Positions 1 through 10,500 of a stretch of 64,000 nucleotides of DNA are shown in pieces (position 1 is the stretch's first letter; the number at the start of each line of letters is the position of its first letter). The stretch spans positions 3,061,018 to 3,125,017 of the forward strand of contig OU696570.1 of the NCBI GenBank assembly GCA_916048095.2, read 5' to 3'. The DNA is from Sacculina carcini (lineage: Eukaryota > Arthropoda > Thecostraca > Sacculinidae). The translations under genes were made by a program, and so were the position numbers. Below the pieces are notes generated by a model. It worked only from the letters and a program-made list of their open reading frames with translations. It did no database searches and had not been told where the DNA came from.

Positions 1-1038
1 AGATGACACCCGAAGCTTTTCCTGACCCCGGCGCACATCTTCTCGATACTTCTCGACATTTTGATTTGAGCGAGGCTGCGGTTTTTGGTCGAAGACCTTG
101 GTCTGAGACGTGTTGCGATTAGCGCCCCCTTTTTGAGCTTCAAGCGCCCTCAATATTTTGCTGGAATTCTCCAAAATTGATTTTACTGAGGGGTATTCTG
201 TTCCAATCAGTAAACTGGACCTGGTTCTGTAATTTGATGGTAATCTATTCATTACAATATGGCTCAAAAGCCTCGAACCAAAACTGCCTTCTACGAGTGC
301 GTCCAAATTGTAATTTTGCAGCTCATAGACCGTTGACCGAATCTGATGTAACAGTCGATGCATTCCGGCAAAGTCCGTGTCTGACGGACAACTCTGCCCG
401 GTGAGTGTACACATGAGGCGCTCCACTACGGCATCTTCATCGAGATATTCGTCTTTCAAAAATGTCATAGCGGTGCCGTAATTGACATCAGTGTTTGACA
501 GATGCTTAACAACATCCAGAGCGTCTCCTCTCAAACAGCTCTTGAGGTATATGAGCTTCACCGTGTCAGAAAACTCCTCTTTTTCCCCGACAAGGTCATT
601 GAACAGTCGGATGAATTCCGAAAACTGCAACCTGTCTGAGGCGCCGTTGAATGATGGAAGTCGAATCTCCGGTGGTTTGACATGACTGACCTTAGCGGAT
701 TTTGCCGGTTGAATGGGCCGCATCGCCGCGGTTGACTGGCTCGACGCGCTGATGATAGCTGAAAGGCTTTGCGCGATCTGAGCGTGATAATCTGTCTGTG
801 ACTCGACATCCTGGTCGCACTCCTCTGGTGACGTCTCTTCTAACAAAAATGTGATTTTCAGATCCAAATTCTCAATGTCTGCAAGTTTAGCTCGGATAGA
901 TTTGACTCTGTCATGAACTACTGTCTCGTCAAGCTCCTCCTTTTCGAGTTTTTTGATCCACAAAGTCACTAACCTCTTTAGGGCACCACGTTGAACTTTC
1001 AGCTCTTTCATTGACTGAATCGTTTTGACATCATCCAT
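1..1038 (-). CDS. BEL/Pao retrotransposon gag, 3' end beyond the window
   Basis: An open minus-strand frame of exactly 346 codons runs from an ATG at 1038 to the window's left edge without a stop. It begins MDDVKTIQSMKELKVQRG, a charged helical N-terminus, and at about residue 127 enters a stretch reading KPPEIRLPSFNGASDRLQF and then EFIRLFND. This is the 'LPKFNGD...W..F...F' pattern of BEL/Pao gag (DUF1759), followed by the usual KLIYLKSCLRGDALDVV segment. The family packages retrotransposon RNA into virus-like particles. Protease, RT and integrase would lie further left, outside the window. The frame is intact as far as visible. No LTR or primer-binding site could be fixed on the right side. 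The family call rests on pattern recognition. Confidence 0.8.
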   Translation of the reverse strand, partial: MDDVKTIQSMKELKVQRGALKRLVTLWIKKLEKEELDETVVHDRVKSIRAKLADIENLDLKITFLLEETSPEECDQDVESQTDYHAQIAQSLSAIISASSQSTAAMRPIQPAKSAKVSHVKPPEIRLPSFNGASDRLQFSEFIRLFNDLVGEKEEFSDTVKLIYLKSCLRGDALDVVKHLSNTDVNYGTAMTFLKDEYLDEDAVVERLMCTLTGQSCPSDTDFAGMHRLLHQIRSTVYELQNYNLDALVEGSFGSRLLSHIVMNRLPSNYRTRSSLLIGTEYPSVKSILENSSKILRALEAQKGGANRNTSQTKVFDQKPQPRSNQNVEKYREDVRRGQEKLRVSS

Positions 1039-1685
1039 CCTGACTGAGATAAGGATGTGATTAGAGAGGACTACTAAGACCAATACAAAGTACAATTGGA
1101 AATGAGACACAGAAAATTAAATGCCAAAAAGCGACAACGACATACTTCAATTTAGCTTGTCACATGATGATAATTTACATTTTGACTTCAATAAACTGGA
1201 AAGTACAGAAAATAAATTCGCAAGATATTGTGATTTAATTTGGAGAAGCCCTTTTGTACTTTATTTATTTATACTTATTTATTTTATTTCCTTTTATACT
1301 TTATTGCGAATTTATTTTGTCGCAGGTGGCCGTTCGCGTTGTTGTACGTACAGCCCCGGTGGCAATGGATTTCTCCGCAAGTAATTGCTTGTCGCCGAAT
1401 ATTGAAAGAAGACTTGACGATAACTGAAATAGGCTTGAAATACGATGCCTCGAACGCTGAACCACGAATTATCCGTACCGAACCCCGAGTCACTAACCAC
1501 CCCGTGCTCTCTGTCTCCACTAATCCTCTTTCGCCGTTCCGGGTTGCCACGCCCCATTTTATCGCGGATTTGCCTTGAATCCTCCAAAATAGTACTGGGC
1601 TTTGAAATTATTTTCCCAATTAAATAGAATTGAAATTATTGAATTCAATTATGAATTACAATTGAAAATGATAAATATTTCTTTC
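1039..1685. other. unassigned spacer, possibly BEL/Pao 5' UTR or LTR
   Basis: About 650 bases between the BEL/Pao gag start and the viral NS3 duplicate. The stretch 1121-1320 is AT-rich and 1320-1580 is more GC-rich. Short frames occur on both strands but none has recognisable protein content. By position it should hold the 5' UTR or 5' LTR of the BEL/Pao element, but I could not find convincing TG...CA ends or a primer-binding site. Confidence 0.4.
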
Positions 1686-4574
1686 ACCAGTCACAATTTG
1701 AATCATGTTGATGATGTGTATGTGAGTGGAAAAGAACCGCCGAAAACCATTGTGAATTCGCTCAACAACGAAAAAGCTTGTCAGACTTGGGAGGAATGCA
1801 CTCACATTGGCAGATCTGGCACCTTTAACTCCAATGGTCAGTACATCAATGAGACGTTGTGGGTTGATGGCCAAAGGAGATGCGGTTGCAGATTAGGCCA
1901 ATTGTGGACACCGCGAGAAAACCGATTGCTGAACTCTGTGACTGCCGACAGGTTGGAAATGGAGCAGGAGATGATCAATAAGCTGTGCGAGCTGACAGGG
2001 GAAGAAGAAGTTAACAGTTTATTCAGGCATCTGTCTAGGAACCACAAAAGGTATTGGGGGGCTACAACGGAATTTTCTTTTGTTGACAGGATAAAAGCTT
2101 CTGTGGGAATGGACATTGATGAAGTAGTCAACGACTGTTCGCTGGGAAGAGATAAGGCAAAAATTGTTCACATTAGTTGAGGGTCCCCTTGCCCGTCCCA
2201 GGGTTTTGGTTTCATTTTTGATGGGGTGTTGCATACCAGTTGCCACTGCGTGTCATCTCCCAGGGGTTGCAGAAATTTGGTTATTCCAGTAAAAACCGGT
2301 AGCAAGTACGAAAAAAGAGTAGTTAAACCTGGGTACATAGACAAAGTCAATGATCTCGTCACTTATTGCGGCAAACCTCAAACCGAACTCCCTCAAGCAG
2401 GAGAACTTCACTACGTAGTACACCCACAATGTCAGGAAATTTTAGTTTTCAAAGCTCTGGAACTTGAAGAGGGGTCAGGCCAGACAAAATGTTCTTTCCA
2501 ACGGGTAGTGATAGTTAAAGGGGAAGACGGTATTCGTAGATTCAAGCCTATTAATAGATTTGGGTTTTATGGTTGGTCCGGGTTGCCCATTTGTAGATTT
2601 AGCGACGGTGCTCCCGTGGGGGTTTATGGTAATATGGATACCAATGTAGAGGGTAGCAAGGTGGTTAAAACTAGCTACGTTCCCGCCCCGACCGAAGTAG
2701 TTGATTGGGGAAGGGAAGTCCAGCGGTTGGTGGCTCTGCCCTTAAACAGGCCGATGTCAACAATCGTCAAGCCCACTGGGAGCGGAAAGTCCACTAGGTT
2801 TCCTTTAGAATTAGCCAAGTATCACCAGTCAATGGGATCCGAGGGTATAATTGTAGTCTTAAACCCGTTAAGACAGGTTCCCATAGAGCTCAAGAGGTAC
2901 ATGGATCAATTGATAGTTAGCGAGGAGCTTCAAAACATTCGCACAGAATTCATTGTAGGAGCTGGATTTTCGTATTGCGACTGGCGGACAATGCACACCC
3001 GGCCAGGCATCGATATTGTGTATGTTAGTTACGGCAAGTGGTTGAGCACAGAGTTTGGCAGGACCAAAGTTTTGGCCGTTGTTTACGACGAGGTACACAC
3101 TCGCCAGCCCGAAGTGGTGTGCGCACTTGATCTGCTCGAGGCAGGCAAGGACAAGCAAATTCCATGGTTTTGCGTTACCGCAACGCACCAGGGTTCGGCG
3201 GACAGGCAGATGGTGATGCATCCGCAAAGCGGCGACGACGCTGATCGTGATCCGACGAAAACCTTGATCTCAGACGGTCTTTACTTCGAGAACAATTTGC
3301 GAAGACCTGGCAGAAAGCACATCATCTTTGCTCACAAGAAGACGCTCTGTGAGCAGATCCGAGACAGATTGAGAGCCAGCACGAGATCTCAGCACATCTA
3401 CACTTACTATCGAATGCATCCTAAAGGAGCTGGAAACGTCAGAGAGTTCAACAACCACGATGACTCCATAATCATTTGCACCAACGCAGTAGAATCGGGC
3501 ATAACGTTAGTGGGAGCAACCGATTGTTGGGACAATCGGTTGCAAATCAAAGAAAAAGTTACACCGGATGGCAGTGTATCCCTGGTCGAGGAGAGTATTA
3601 ATGAATCGAGCATGAAGCAGCGGAAAGGCCGAGTGGGTAGAACCGGTTGCGAGGGCCATTACCATTACAATGAACGCAAGCAGGTAGTTCCAGATGACAA
3701 TAACGTTAGGGCGGACTTATCTTTGATTTACAGGGTTATTGCTTTTCACTATGTCCACGACTATCCTTATTTCAACGTGGCTGAGAAATACGAAGTAGAG
3801 CACCGCGATATTCTTGAGGCATGGAAACGTATTGACATTCCACTGACAACAGCGGCTCGTATCATCGCATACACGAAAATGAATTTGTACACTGTCGGGA
3901 TGTGCGCTGTCGACGGAGGAGATGGTAAGAGGTATTTTACCAAGAAGATGGTGCAACAGCTGTTCGCGACCTCTATCAACAGAGATGTGAAGAAAGCCGA
4001 CGTGCATGATGCGTTGAAAGGCCGTGGTACGAACCCGGTCTGGGAACATGACATTGACATTCCTGAAAACATCGCCATTGTCAATGCAATTGAATCAGAG
4101 ACTAACAGCTGTGTCGGTCTAACTGTGGCGACGCTTGGTACAGCGGCAATTGCTGCAGCACTAAGCCAGCTTGTGACGTTCTTTAACTCCAACAGTTGCG
4201 CTGAGCACGTATGGCAAATGGATGACCGAAACTTCGACCCGTTGCTTCGTTCCTGCTACACGACATTCCTCATGGATTATCGTGAAGCAGAAATGAGCCG
4301 GGCGGACGACGGTCAACCGGATTGCCGACTAACCAGCTTTTCACCGTTGATGAGTGTCCTTCACAACACAAAAATTCGCATCTGTGATGTCTGGATCCAG
4401 CCTGTGGTCGGCGTCCTCACCGTCGACACCATCAGGTTATGCGAAGTGACTTACCTGGTTTCCGGGTTTATGTCGATTACTAAATTCACTGGCATGGGCT
4501 CCGAGTTAAACTCGTTTGACGCCGTCAGCCACTCCCTCGGTTCGCTAAACTTTCGTGGCGTTTGTGGCGTGTGA
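1686..4574 (+). pseudogene. flavi-like NS3 protease-helicase, duplicate A, with a nonsense mutation
   Basis: Endogenous viral sequence encoding the same protease-helicase as 7991-10879. A C-to-G change at 2179 turns a serine codon into TGA at 2178-2180, just before the protease domain, so the frame is cut into 1686-2180 and 2181-4574. The serine-protease and helicase motifs downstream remain: GWSGLP, the GSGKST P-loop, DEVH, and QRKGRVGR. Further differences from copy B are mostly single amino-acid changes, for example Tyr for Ser after the helicase GAGFS motif and Thr for Asn after DEVH. The apparent start at 1602 lies in non-viral flank and is not a real start. Confidence 0.85.
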
Positions 4575-4631
4575 TTGAACGGACGTGTTTTTGGCGGCTC
4601 CTGTATTTAATTCTGATTATTGGTTGCGTTA
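1686..4631 (+). repeat. segmental duplicate A of the NS3-like region
   Basis: This 2946-bp block matches 7991-10936 base for base apart from roughly a dozen substitutions and no indel that I could see (constant offset 6305). Left of 1686 and right of 4631 the two copies have unrelated flanks: AT-rich spacer and (TA)n here, NS2-like coding sequence and a LINE 5' end there. Copy A lacks the upstream structural region, so it is most simply the derived duplicate. Confidence 0.95.
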
Positions 4632-4760
<129 letters not shown>

Positions 4761-4762
4761 GC

Positions 4763-5185
4763 GTAGTCCAAATATATAGCTTTCATGAGCATGGTATATT
4801 TCTGACCAAACTTGCCATTGTGCTTCTTGTAGGATTTCTTGCACACAGTTTTGCACATTTGGGTTGACTCGCCATTGGGCTCGAAATTGAACTTGTACGG
4901 CGAAGATCTTATTCGCTCACCGAAAACGATTTGCCCGAGATTTTCAACAGGTGGCGAGGCATCAGTACTATCGGCTTCACAAAAATCAAAGTGATCGTAT
5001 TCATACGGAACAATCGAATCAGTAGAAGTGAGCCTGTTGACAAAAACGGGCACCTCGGAGGGGCACCGTTTTGTTTGTTCCTTAACAGAGCAGTAATTCA
5101 CGGCAGCCAATCCAGGAAGATAGAAACAACGTGAAACACTCAAAAGAGAAAGACCGACCAAAGCTATAACTACCCTATTCGTCAT
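4763..5185 (-). pseudogene. TM9SF2: TM9SF2-like N-terminal exon, orphaned
   Basis: A minus-strand frame from the ATG at 5185 encodes a signal peptide (MTNRVVIALVGLSLLSVSRC) followed by the TM9SF2 luminal N-terminus: FYLPGLAAVNYC, then PVFVNRLTS, PYEYDHFDFC, ENLGQIVFGERI, SPYKFNF, and a Cys-rich segment ending ...KAIYLDY. Nonaspanins of this type are endosome/Golgi membrane proteins. An in-frame upstream ATG exists at 5215, but the 5185 start gives the typical signal peptide. Homology stops at 4763, where GC rather than GT follows (minus strand) and the (TA)n tract begins, so no convincing splice donor is present. The matching C-terminal exon in this window lies on the same strand but upstream in transcription order, so both cannot belong to one collinear gene. 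It may be a duplicated or rearranged first exon, or the first exon of a second tandem gene. Confidence 0.75.
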
Positions 5186-5280
5186 CCTAGAAGAGATATA
5201 CCATAACATACGCATTCGAACGCGCTACTATCCGGTACCAACGTACCACATTGGCCCAAAAGATCGGGTTCGTTGTCGTT

Positions 5281-7034
5281 ATGTCAGCACTATGCATCCG
5301 AAATTGCAACGCCGCGGCCCATTGGCGAATCGAGCCCATGGAAGACAATACCGACTGGGATTGCCGAAATGTCGCCATTCGCGGTGATTGTCACTCGACA
5401 TTTACTTTTGCTGCTGACTATCGATCTTTACTATCGCTTGATCCATCATCTGCGGACTGCACAAACTGGGCCACTCTGCGAGAGTGGGAGTGCAGTGTGT
5501 CTTGCGGTTGTGTCGAGGCGCCCTTCGATCGGACGTTCTGGGAAAAGGTCCGGACTTACGGTCAGCTATGCTCGAGAGAGGGAGGTTACGTCCACGCTCG
5601 GCTGGAACTTGGTACTCAAGAAGGCAAGTATAACGTGACGTGTTCGACAGTCGAAACCGCAAACAATAGGCACCGGCCGTTGTCTCGTCATCGGCGCTCT
5701 GTTGGCGATCGACCAATCGACCGGGTGGTTGAATGGGTCAAGAGCAAATTCGACGACGTGGTTAGTAACTCGTCTGTTGACATCTGCACGATGTTAAATA
5801 AGCTCAACCTGTCGCCTCGTTGGGTGGTGTTTTTTGTTGGGGCCATTTTTGTTGTACCTGTTGTTGGGCCTGCTAAAGGCACCGTAGTTATTCTTGTTTG
5901 CCTCATTGCCATGGGCCCTGTATGCGCCACTGCTTTGAATCCTATGGACGGCAGTGCTGCCCGGCAACCGCGATCAGTAGCAGAGGCAAGCATTGAATCG
6001 AACGACTGGTTTGAATGGGCAGGTGAGTTCAAGGAAGGAATGGCTTACATCATGGACAGACTGAGAATCATCGCTGCGATTGGTATTTCATTGATGTTGT
6101 TGGGCACGGTGGGACCTGTTCCGGCAGGGACTATGCTGATAGTGCTGCTAGCTATGAACGCTGCGGCCCCCACTGACGCCGTCGTAGTGAAACTCTCGCG
6201 ACATGCTGAAGTGGTAATCAACGGCAAGATCGTGCACTTTCTCCATATCCAACCTGTGTGGCGACTGGTCGAGGGTACCGAATACTGTTCCCACCTACAT
6301 CTGGGCACCATCAAGCGGTATCGTTGTAGTGGAGGCGGATCATGGGGAAGTTACCCACCACACACACCGGTTGTGGCAAACATCTCCGTTGGTCAAACGT
6401 GTCAAACAGCTCTTGTTAATAGCGACGGCAATCACGCGAGTTGTTACACTGGCTGGGGCCTGCTGGGCGGCAATCGAGGGTTTGACTGCGCATACGGAAC
6501 ATATATCCAACATTCGTGTGTGCTCAGCTGCGCTAAGTCCTGCGTTTTCCAGCGCAAACAGGTCAGTGCATACGAGATTGAAATCACGGAAGACGATGAA
6601 CGGCGCAGCCTGACGTTGTGCGGTGATCTACTAAAATGGGACGGCGCGACGGCTCGATTGATTTGTGATGAGAGTGTCCATATACAACTGGTATGCGACG
6701 GCAAGACACTGCATCCGACATCGCATTCTCAGATCCCGAATCCTCACTGGTTGAGGCGGGCTGAGGTGTGTGACCATGCGCGTCATATAGTTGAGTCATT
6801 GCGCGTAAACGTCTTCTGCGCTCGCGGGGATTTTTACCCTCGTTTCCAGTGCAAACATTCATTCTGGGGGGTCACCGAAACAAACAAATGGGCAGAATTT
6901 GTGCTGCAAGAGAGACAACCGATGCTTCGATTTATCGATTCAGCCAACATATCCCTCCCGAAAATGTGCACTCAGGTCACCATCAGGAGCATCACGAGGA
7001 AGTGCGAATTTGGACACGGCAATCGAATACTAGA
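5281..7034 (+). pseudogene. flavi-like prM/M-like and E-like glycoprotein region
   Basis: The frame is open from 5191 and has its first ATG at 5281. It stays open to 7098, but probably only sequence up to about 7034 is original. Order of parts: a Cys-rich prM-like ectodomain; a furin-type site RHRR at 5686-5697; a short stem and a paired membrane anchor at about 5815-5940; a second furin-type site RQPR at 5962-5973; another short stem and a second paired anchor at about 6061-6180; then a Cys-rich E-like ectodomain. The E-like part contains CYTGWGLLGG...CAYG from 6442, resembling the Gly/Cys-rich fusion loop of class II proteins. In flaviviruses prM chaperones E until furin cleavage. Here there are two M-like modules. 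The E region runs into a small repeat at 7023-7097 that breaks the frame. Confidence 0.65.
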
Positions 7035-7102
7035 TGTTAAAGTGTACGAAGTATGTATACTAGATGTTACTAGTAGATACTCGAATACTAGATGTTAAAG
7101 TG
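7023..7102 (+). repeat. short direct repeats disrupting the E-like frame
   Basis: A 22-bp sequence beginning tcgaatactagatgtta occurs at 7023-7044 and 7081-7102, spaced 58 bp. Its core atactagatgtta occurs a third time at 7057-7069. The spacing is not a multiple of three and stops occur inside, so this local duplication explains the break between the two parts of E. Confidence 0.85.
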
Positions 7103-7568
7103 TCGTAAGATGTACGAAGGCAGATGTTGGGCAAAGCTGAACCCAGATCTGTGGTGTTATATCCGTGGAACATCAATATGCCACATCGTTATGCTGCAAC
7201 CCGACTTGACTAGCATACTCTTGAATGATGAGGCATATGACGTAGACAGTTGTGACGAGCAATTTGATCATTTGGTGACCAGTGAACATAAGATTTATCA
7301 CAACAAAAATGACGGACACTCGACTTTCGACTTCAACAAACTACGGGAAGAACTTCTGAAATTTGCAGAAGACATGGTTTCAAGACTGAAGTTGCACAAA
7401 TGGGTCATTACTGCGGGCCTGGGGTTCATTGCTTTTGTTCTTGTTCAAGTGAATCCGATTGTGTCTGTGCTATTCATTGTTTTGGCAATGGCCCACTACG
7501 CATTTGCCTTTAGCGAAAGCGTGGTGGAGTCATTGGATTCTGATTTTTGGGCGATTTGTCCGTTATAA
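7103..7568 (+). pseudogene. flavi-like E C-terminal stem and membrane anchor
   Basis: After the repeat the coding sequence resumes in another frame (open 7092-7568). It shows a charged amphipathic stem (FNKLREELLKFAEDMVSRL) followed by two closely spaced hydrophobic segments at about 7393-7515, separated by a short polar turn (QVNP). This stem plus hairpin anchor is how flavivirus E proteins end. The frame closes at 7568, and coding sequence continues in a third frame that overlaps from 7547, indicating a small indel near 7545. Confidence 0.6.
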
Positions 7569-10500
7569 TATTGGTTGGTATAGTTTGTAAAAACGTGATC
7601 AATTTCCGGCCTGGAGAGTTTTTGGCTTTTCAAAATTTATATCTAAAATTGGTAGCAAATTTCTTTGGTTGGATTGTTCAATTTGTCTTGATGCATGTGT
7701 TCAAATCCAGTGCACCGTTGATGATGGTCATGGGGTTGGCTTTGTCGAAATTACTAGACGTTGTTTATTGCAAACTGACAGACATCGGGGCACAAGAAAG
7801 AGCGGAAAACTTGAGGATTTTTAATGTCATCGTTCTAACCGGCAACCATCTGGCTGTCGCTGCCGGTTGGGTGGCCTTTTACAAGTTGAACTTGTTCTTA
7901 GCGTGTATTTATTTTAGTGTTTTTTGGATAATGTTTGTGTTCAGGACGCACTGTGTTTGTGCGAGAGTTATTCAGTCTCTGCATGTGATAACCAGTCACA
8001 ATTTGAATCATGTTGATGATGTGTATGTGAGTGGAAAAGAACCGCCGAAAACCATTGTGAATTCGCTCAACAACGAAAAAGCTTGTCAGACTTGGGAGGA
8101 ATGCACTCACATTGGCAGATCTGGCACCTTTAACTCCAATGGTCAGTACATCAATGAGACGTTGTGGGTTGATGGCCAAAGGAGATGCGGTTGCAGATTA
8201 GGCCAATTGTGGACACCGCGAGAAAACCGATTGCTGAACTCTGTGACTGCCGACAGGTTGGAAATGGAGCAGGAGATGATCAATAAGCTGTGCGAGCTGA
8301 CAGGGGAAGAAGAAGTTAACAGTTTATTCAGGCATCTGTCTAGGAACCACAAAAGGTATTGGGGGGCTACAACGGAATTTTCTTTTGTTGACAGGATAAA
8401 AGCTTCTGTGGGAATGGACATTGATGAAGTAGTCAACGACTGTTCGCTGGGAAGAGATAAGGCAAAAATTGTTCACATTAGTTCAGGGTCCCCTTGCCCG
8501 TCCCAGGGTTTTGGTTTCATTTTTGATGGGGTGTTGCATACCAGTTGCCACTGCGTGTCATCTCCCAGGGGTTGCAGAAATTTGGTTATTCCAGTAAAAA
8601 CCGGTAGCAAGTACGAAAAAAGAGTAGTTAAACCTGGGTACATAGACAAAGTCAATGATCTCGTCACTTATTGCGGCAAACCTCAAACCGAACTCCCTCA
8701 AGCAGGAGAACTTCACTACGTAGTACACCCACAATGTCAGGAAATTTTAGTTTTCAAAGCTCTGGAACTTGAAGAGGGGTCAGGCCAGACAAAATGTTCT
8801 TTCCAACGGGTAGTGATAGTTAAAGGGGAAGACGGTATTCGTAGATTCAAGCCTATTAATAGATTTGGGTTTTATGGTTGGTCCGGGTTGCCCATTTGTA
8901 GATTTAGCGACGGTGCTCCCGTGGGGGTTTATGGTAATATGGATACCAATGTAGAGGGTAGCAAGGTGGTTAAAACTAGCTACGTTCCCGCCCCGACCGA
9001 AGTAGTTGATTGGGGAAGGGAAGTCCAGCGGTTGGTGGCTCTGCCCTTAAACAGGCCGATGTCAACAATCGTCAAGCCCACTGGGAGCGGAAAGTCCACT
9101 AGGTTTCCTTTAGAATTAGCCAAGTATCACCAGTCAATGGGATCCGAGGGTATAATTGTAGTCTTAAACCCGTTAAGACAAGTTCCCATAGAGCTCAAGA
9201 GGTACATGGATCAATTGATAGTTAGCGAGGAGCTTCAAAACATTCGCACAGAATTCATTGTAGGAGCTGGATTTTCGTCTTGCGACTGGCGGACAATGCA
9301 CACCCGGCCAGGCATCGATATTGTGTATGTTAGTTACGGCAAGTGGTTGAGCACAGAGTTTGGCAGGACCAAAGTTTTGGCCGTTGTTTACGACGAGGTA
9401 CACAATCGCCAGCCCGAAGTGGTGTGCGCGCTTGATCTGCTCGAGGCAGGCAAGGACAAGCAAATTCCATGGTTTTGCGTTACCGCAACGCACCAGGGTT
9501 CGGCGGACAGGCAGATGGTGATGCATCCGCAAAGCGGCGACGACGCTGATCGTGATCCGACGAAAACCTTGATCTCAGACGGTCTTTACTTCGAGAACAA
9601 TTTGCGAAGACCTGGCAGAAAGCACATCATCTTTGCTCACAAGAAGACGCTCTGTGAGCAGATCCGAGACAGATTGAGAGCCAGCACGAGATCTCAGCAC
9701 ATCTACACTTACTATCGAATGCATCCTAAAGGAGCTGGAAACGTCAGAGAGTTCAACAACCACGATGACTCCATAATCATTTGCACCAACGCAGTAGAAT
9801 CGGGCATAACGTTAGTGGGAGCAACCGATTGTTGGGACAATCGGTTGCAAATCAAAGAAAAAGTTACACCGGATGGCAGTGTATCCCTGGTCGATGAGAG
9901 TATTAATGAATCGAGCATGAAGCAGCGGAAAGGCCGAGTGGGTAGAACCGGTTGCGAGGGCCATTACCATTACAATGAACGCAAGCAGGTAGTTCCAGAT
10001 GACAATAACGTTAGGGCGGACTTATCTTTGATTTACAGGGTTATTGCTTTTCACTATGTCCACGACTATCCTTATTTCAACGTGTCTGAGAAATACGAAG
10101 TAGAGCACCGCGATATTCTTGAGGCATGGAAACGTATTGACATTCCAATGACAACAGCGGCTCGTATCATCGCATACACGAAAATGAATTTGTACACTGT
10201 CGGGATGTGCGCTGTCGACGGAGGAGATGGTAAGAGGTATTTTACCAAGAAGATGGTGCAACAGCTGTTCGCGACCTCTATCAACAGAGATGTGAAGAAA
10301 GCCGACGTGCATGATGCGTTGAAAGGCCGTGGTACGAACCCGGTCTGGGAACATGACATTGGCATTCCTGAAAACATCGCCATTGTCAATGCAATTGAAT
10401 CAGAGACTAACAGCTGTGTCGGTCTAACTGTGGCGACGCTTGGTACAGCGGCAACTGCTGCAGCACTAAGCCAGCTTGTGACGTTCTTTAACTCCAACAG

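Noticed and set aside
1121-1384. Small ORF with FDFNKL and a hydrophobic stretch, reminiscent of the E stem/anchor near 7320
   Set aside because: The match is six residues in low-complexity AT-rich DNA. It is not enough to claim a further viral fragment.
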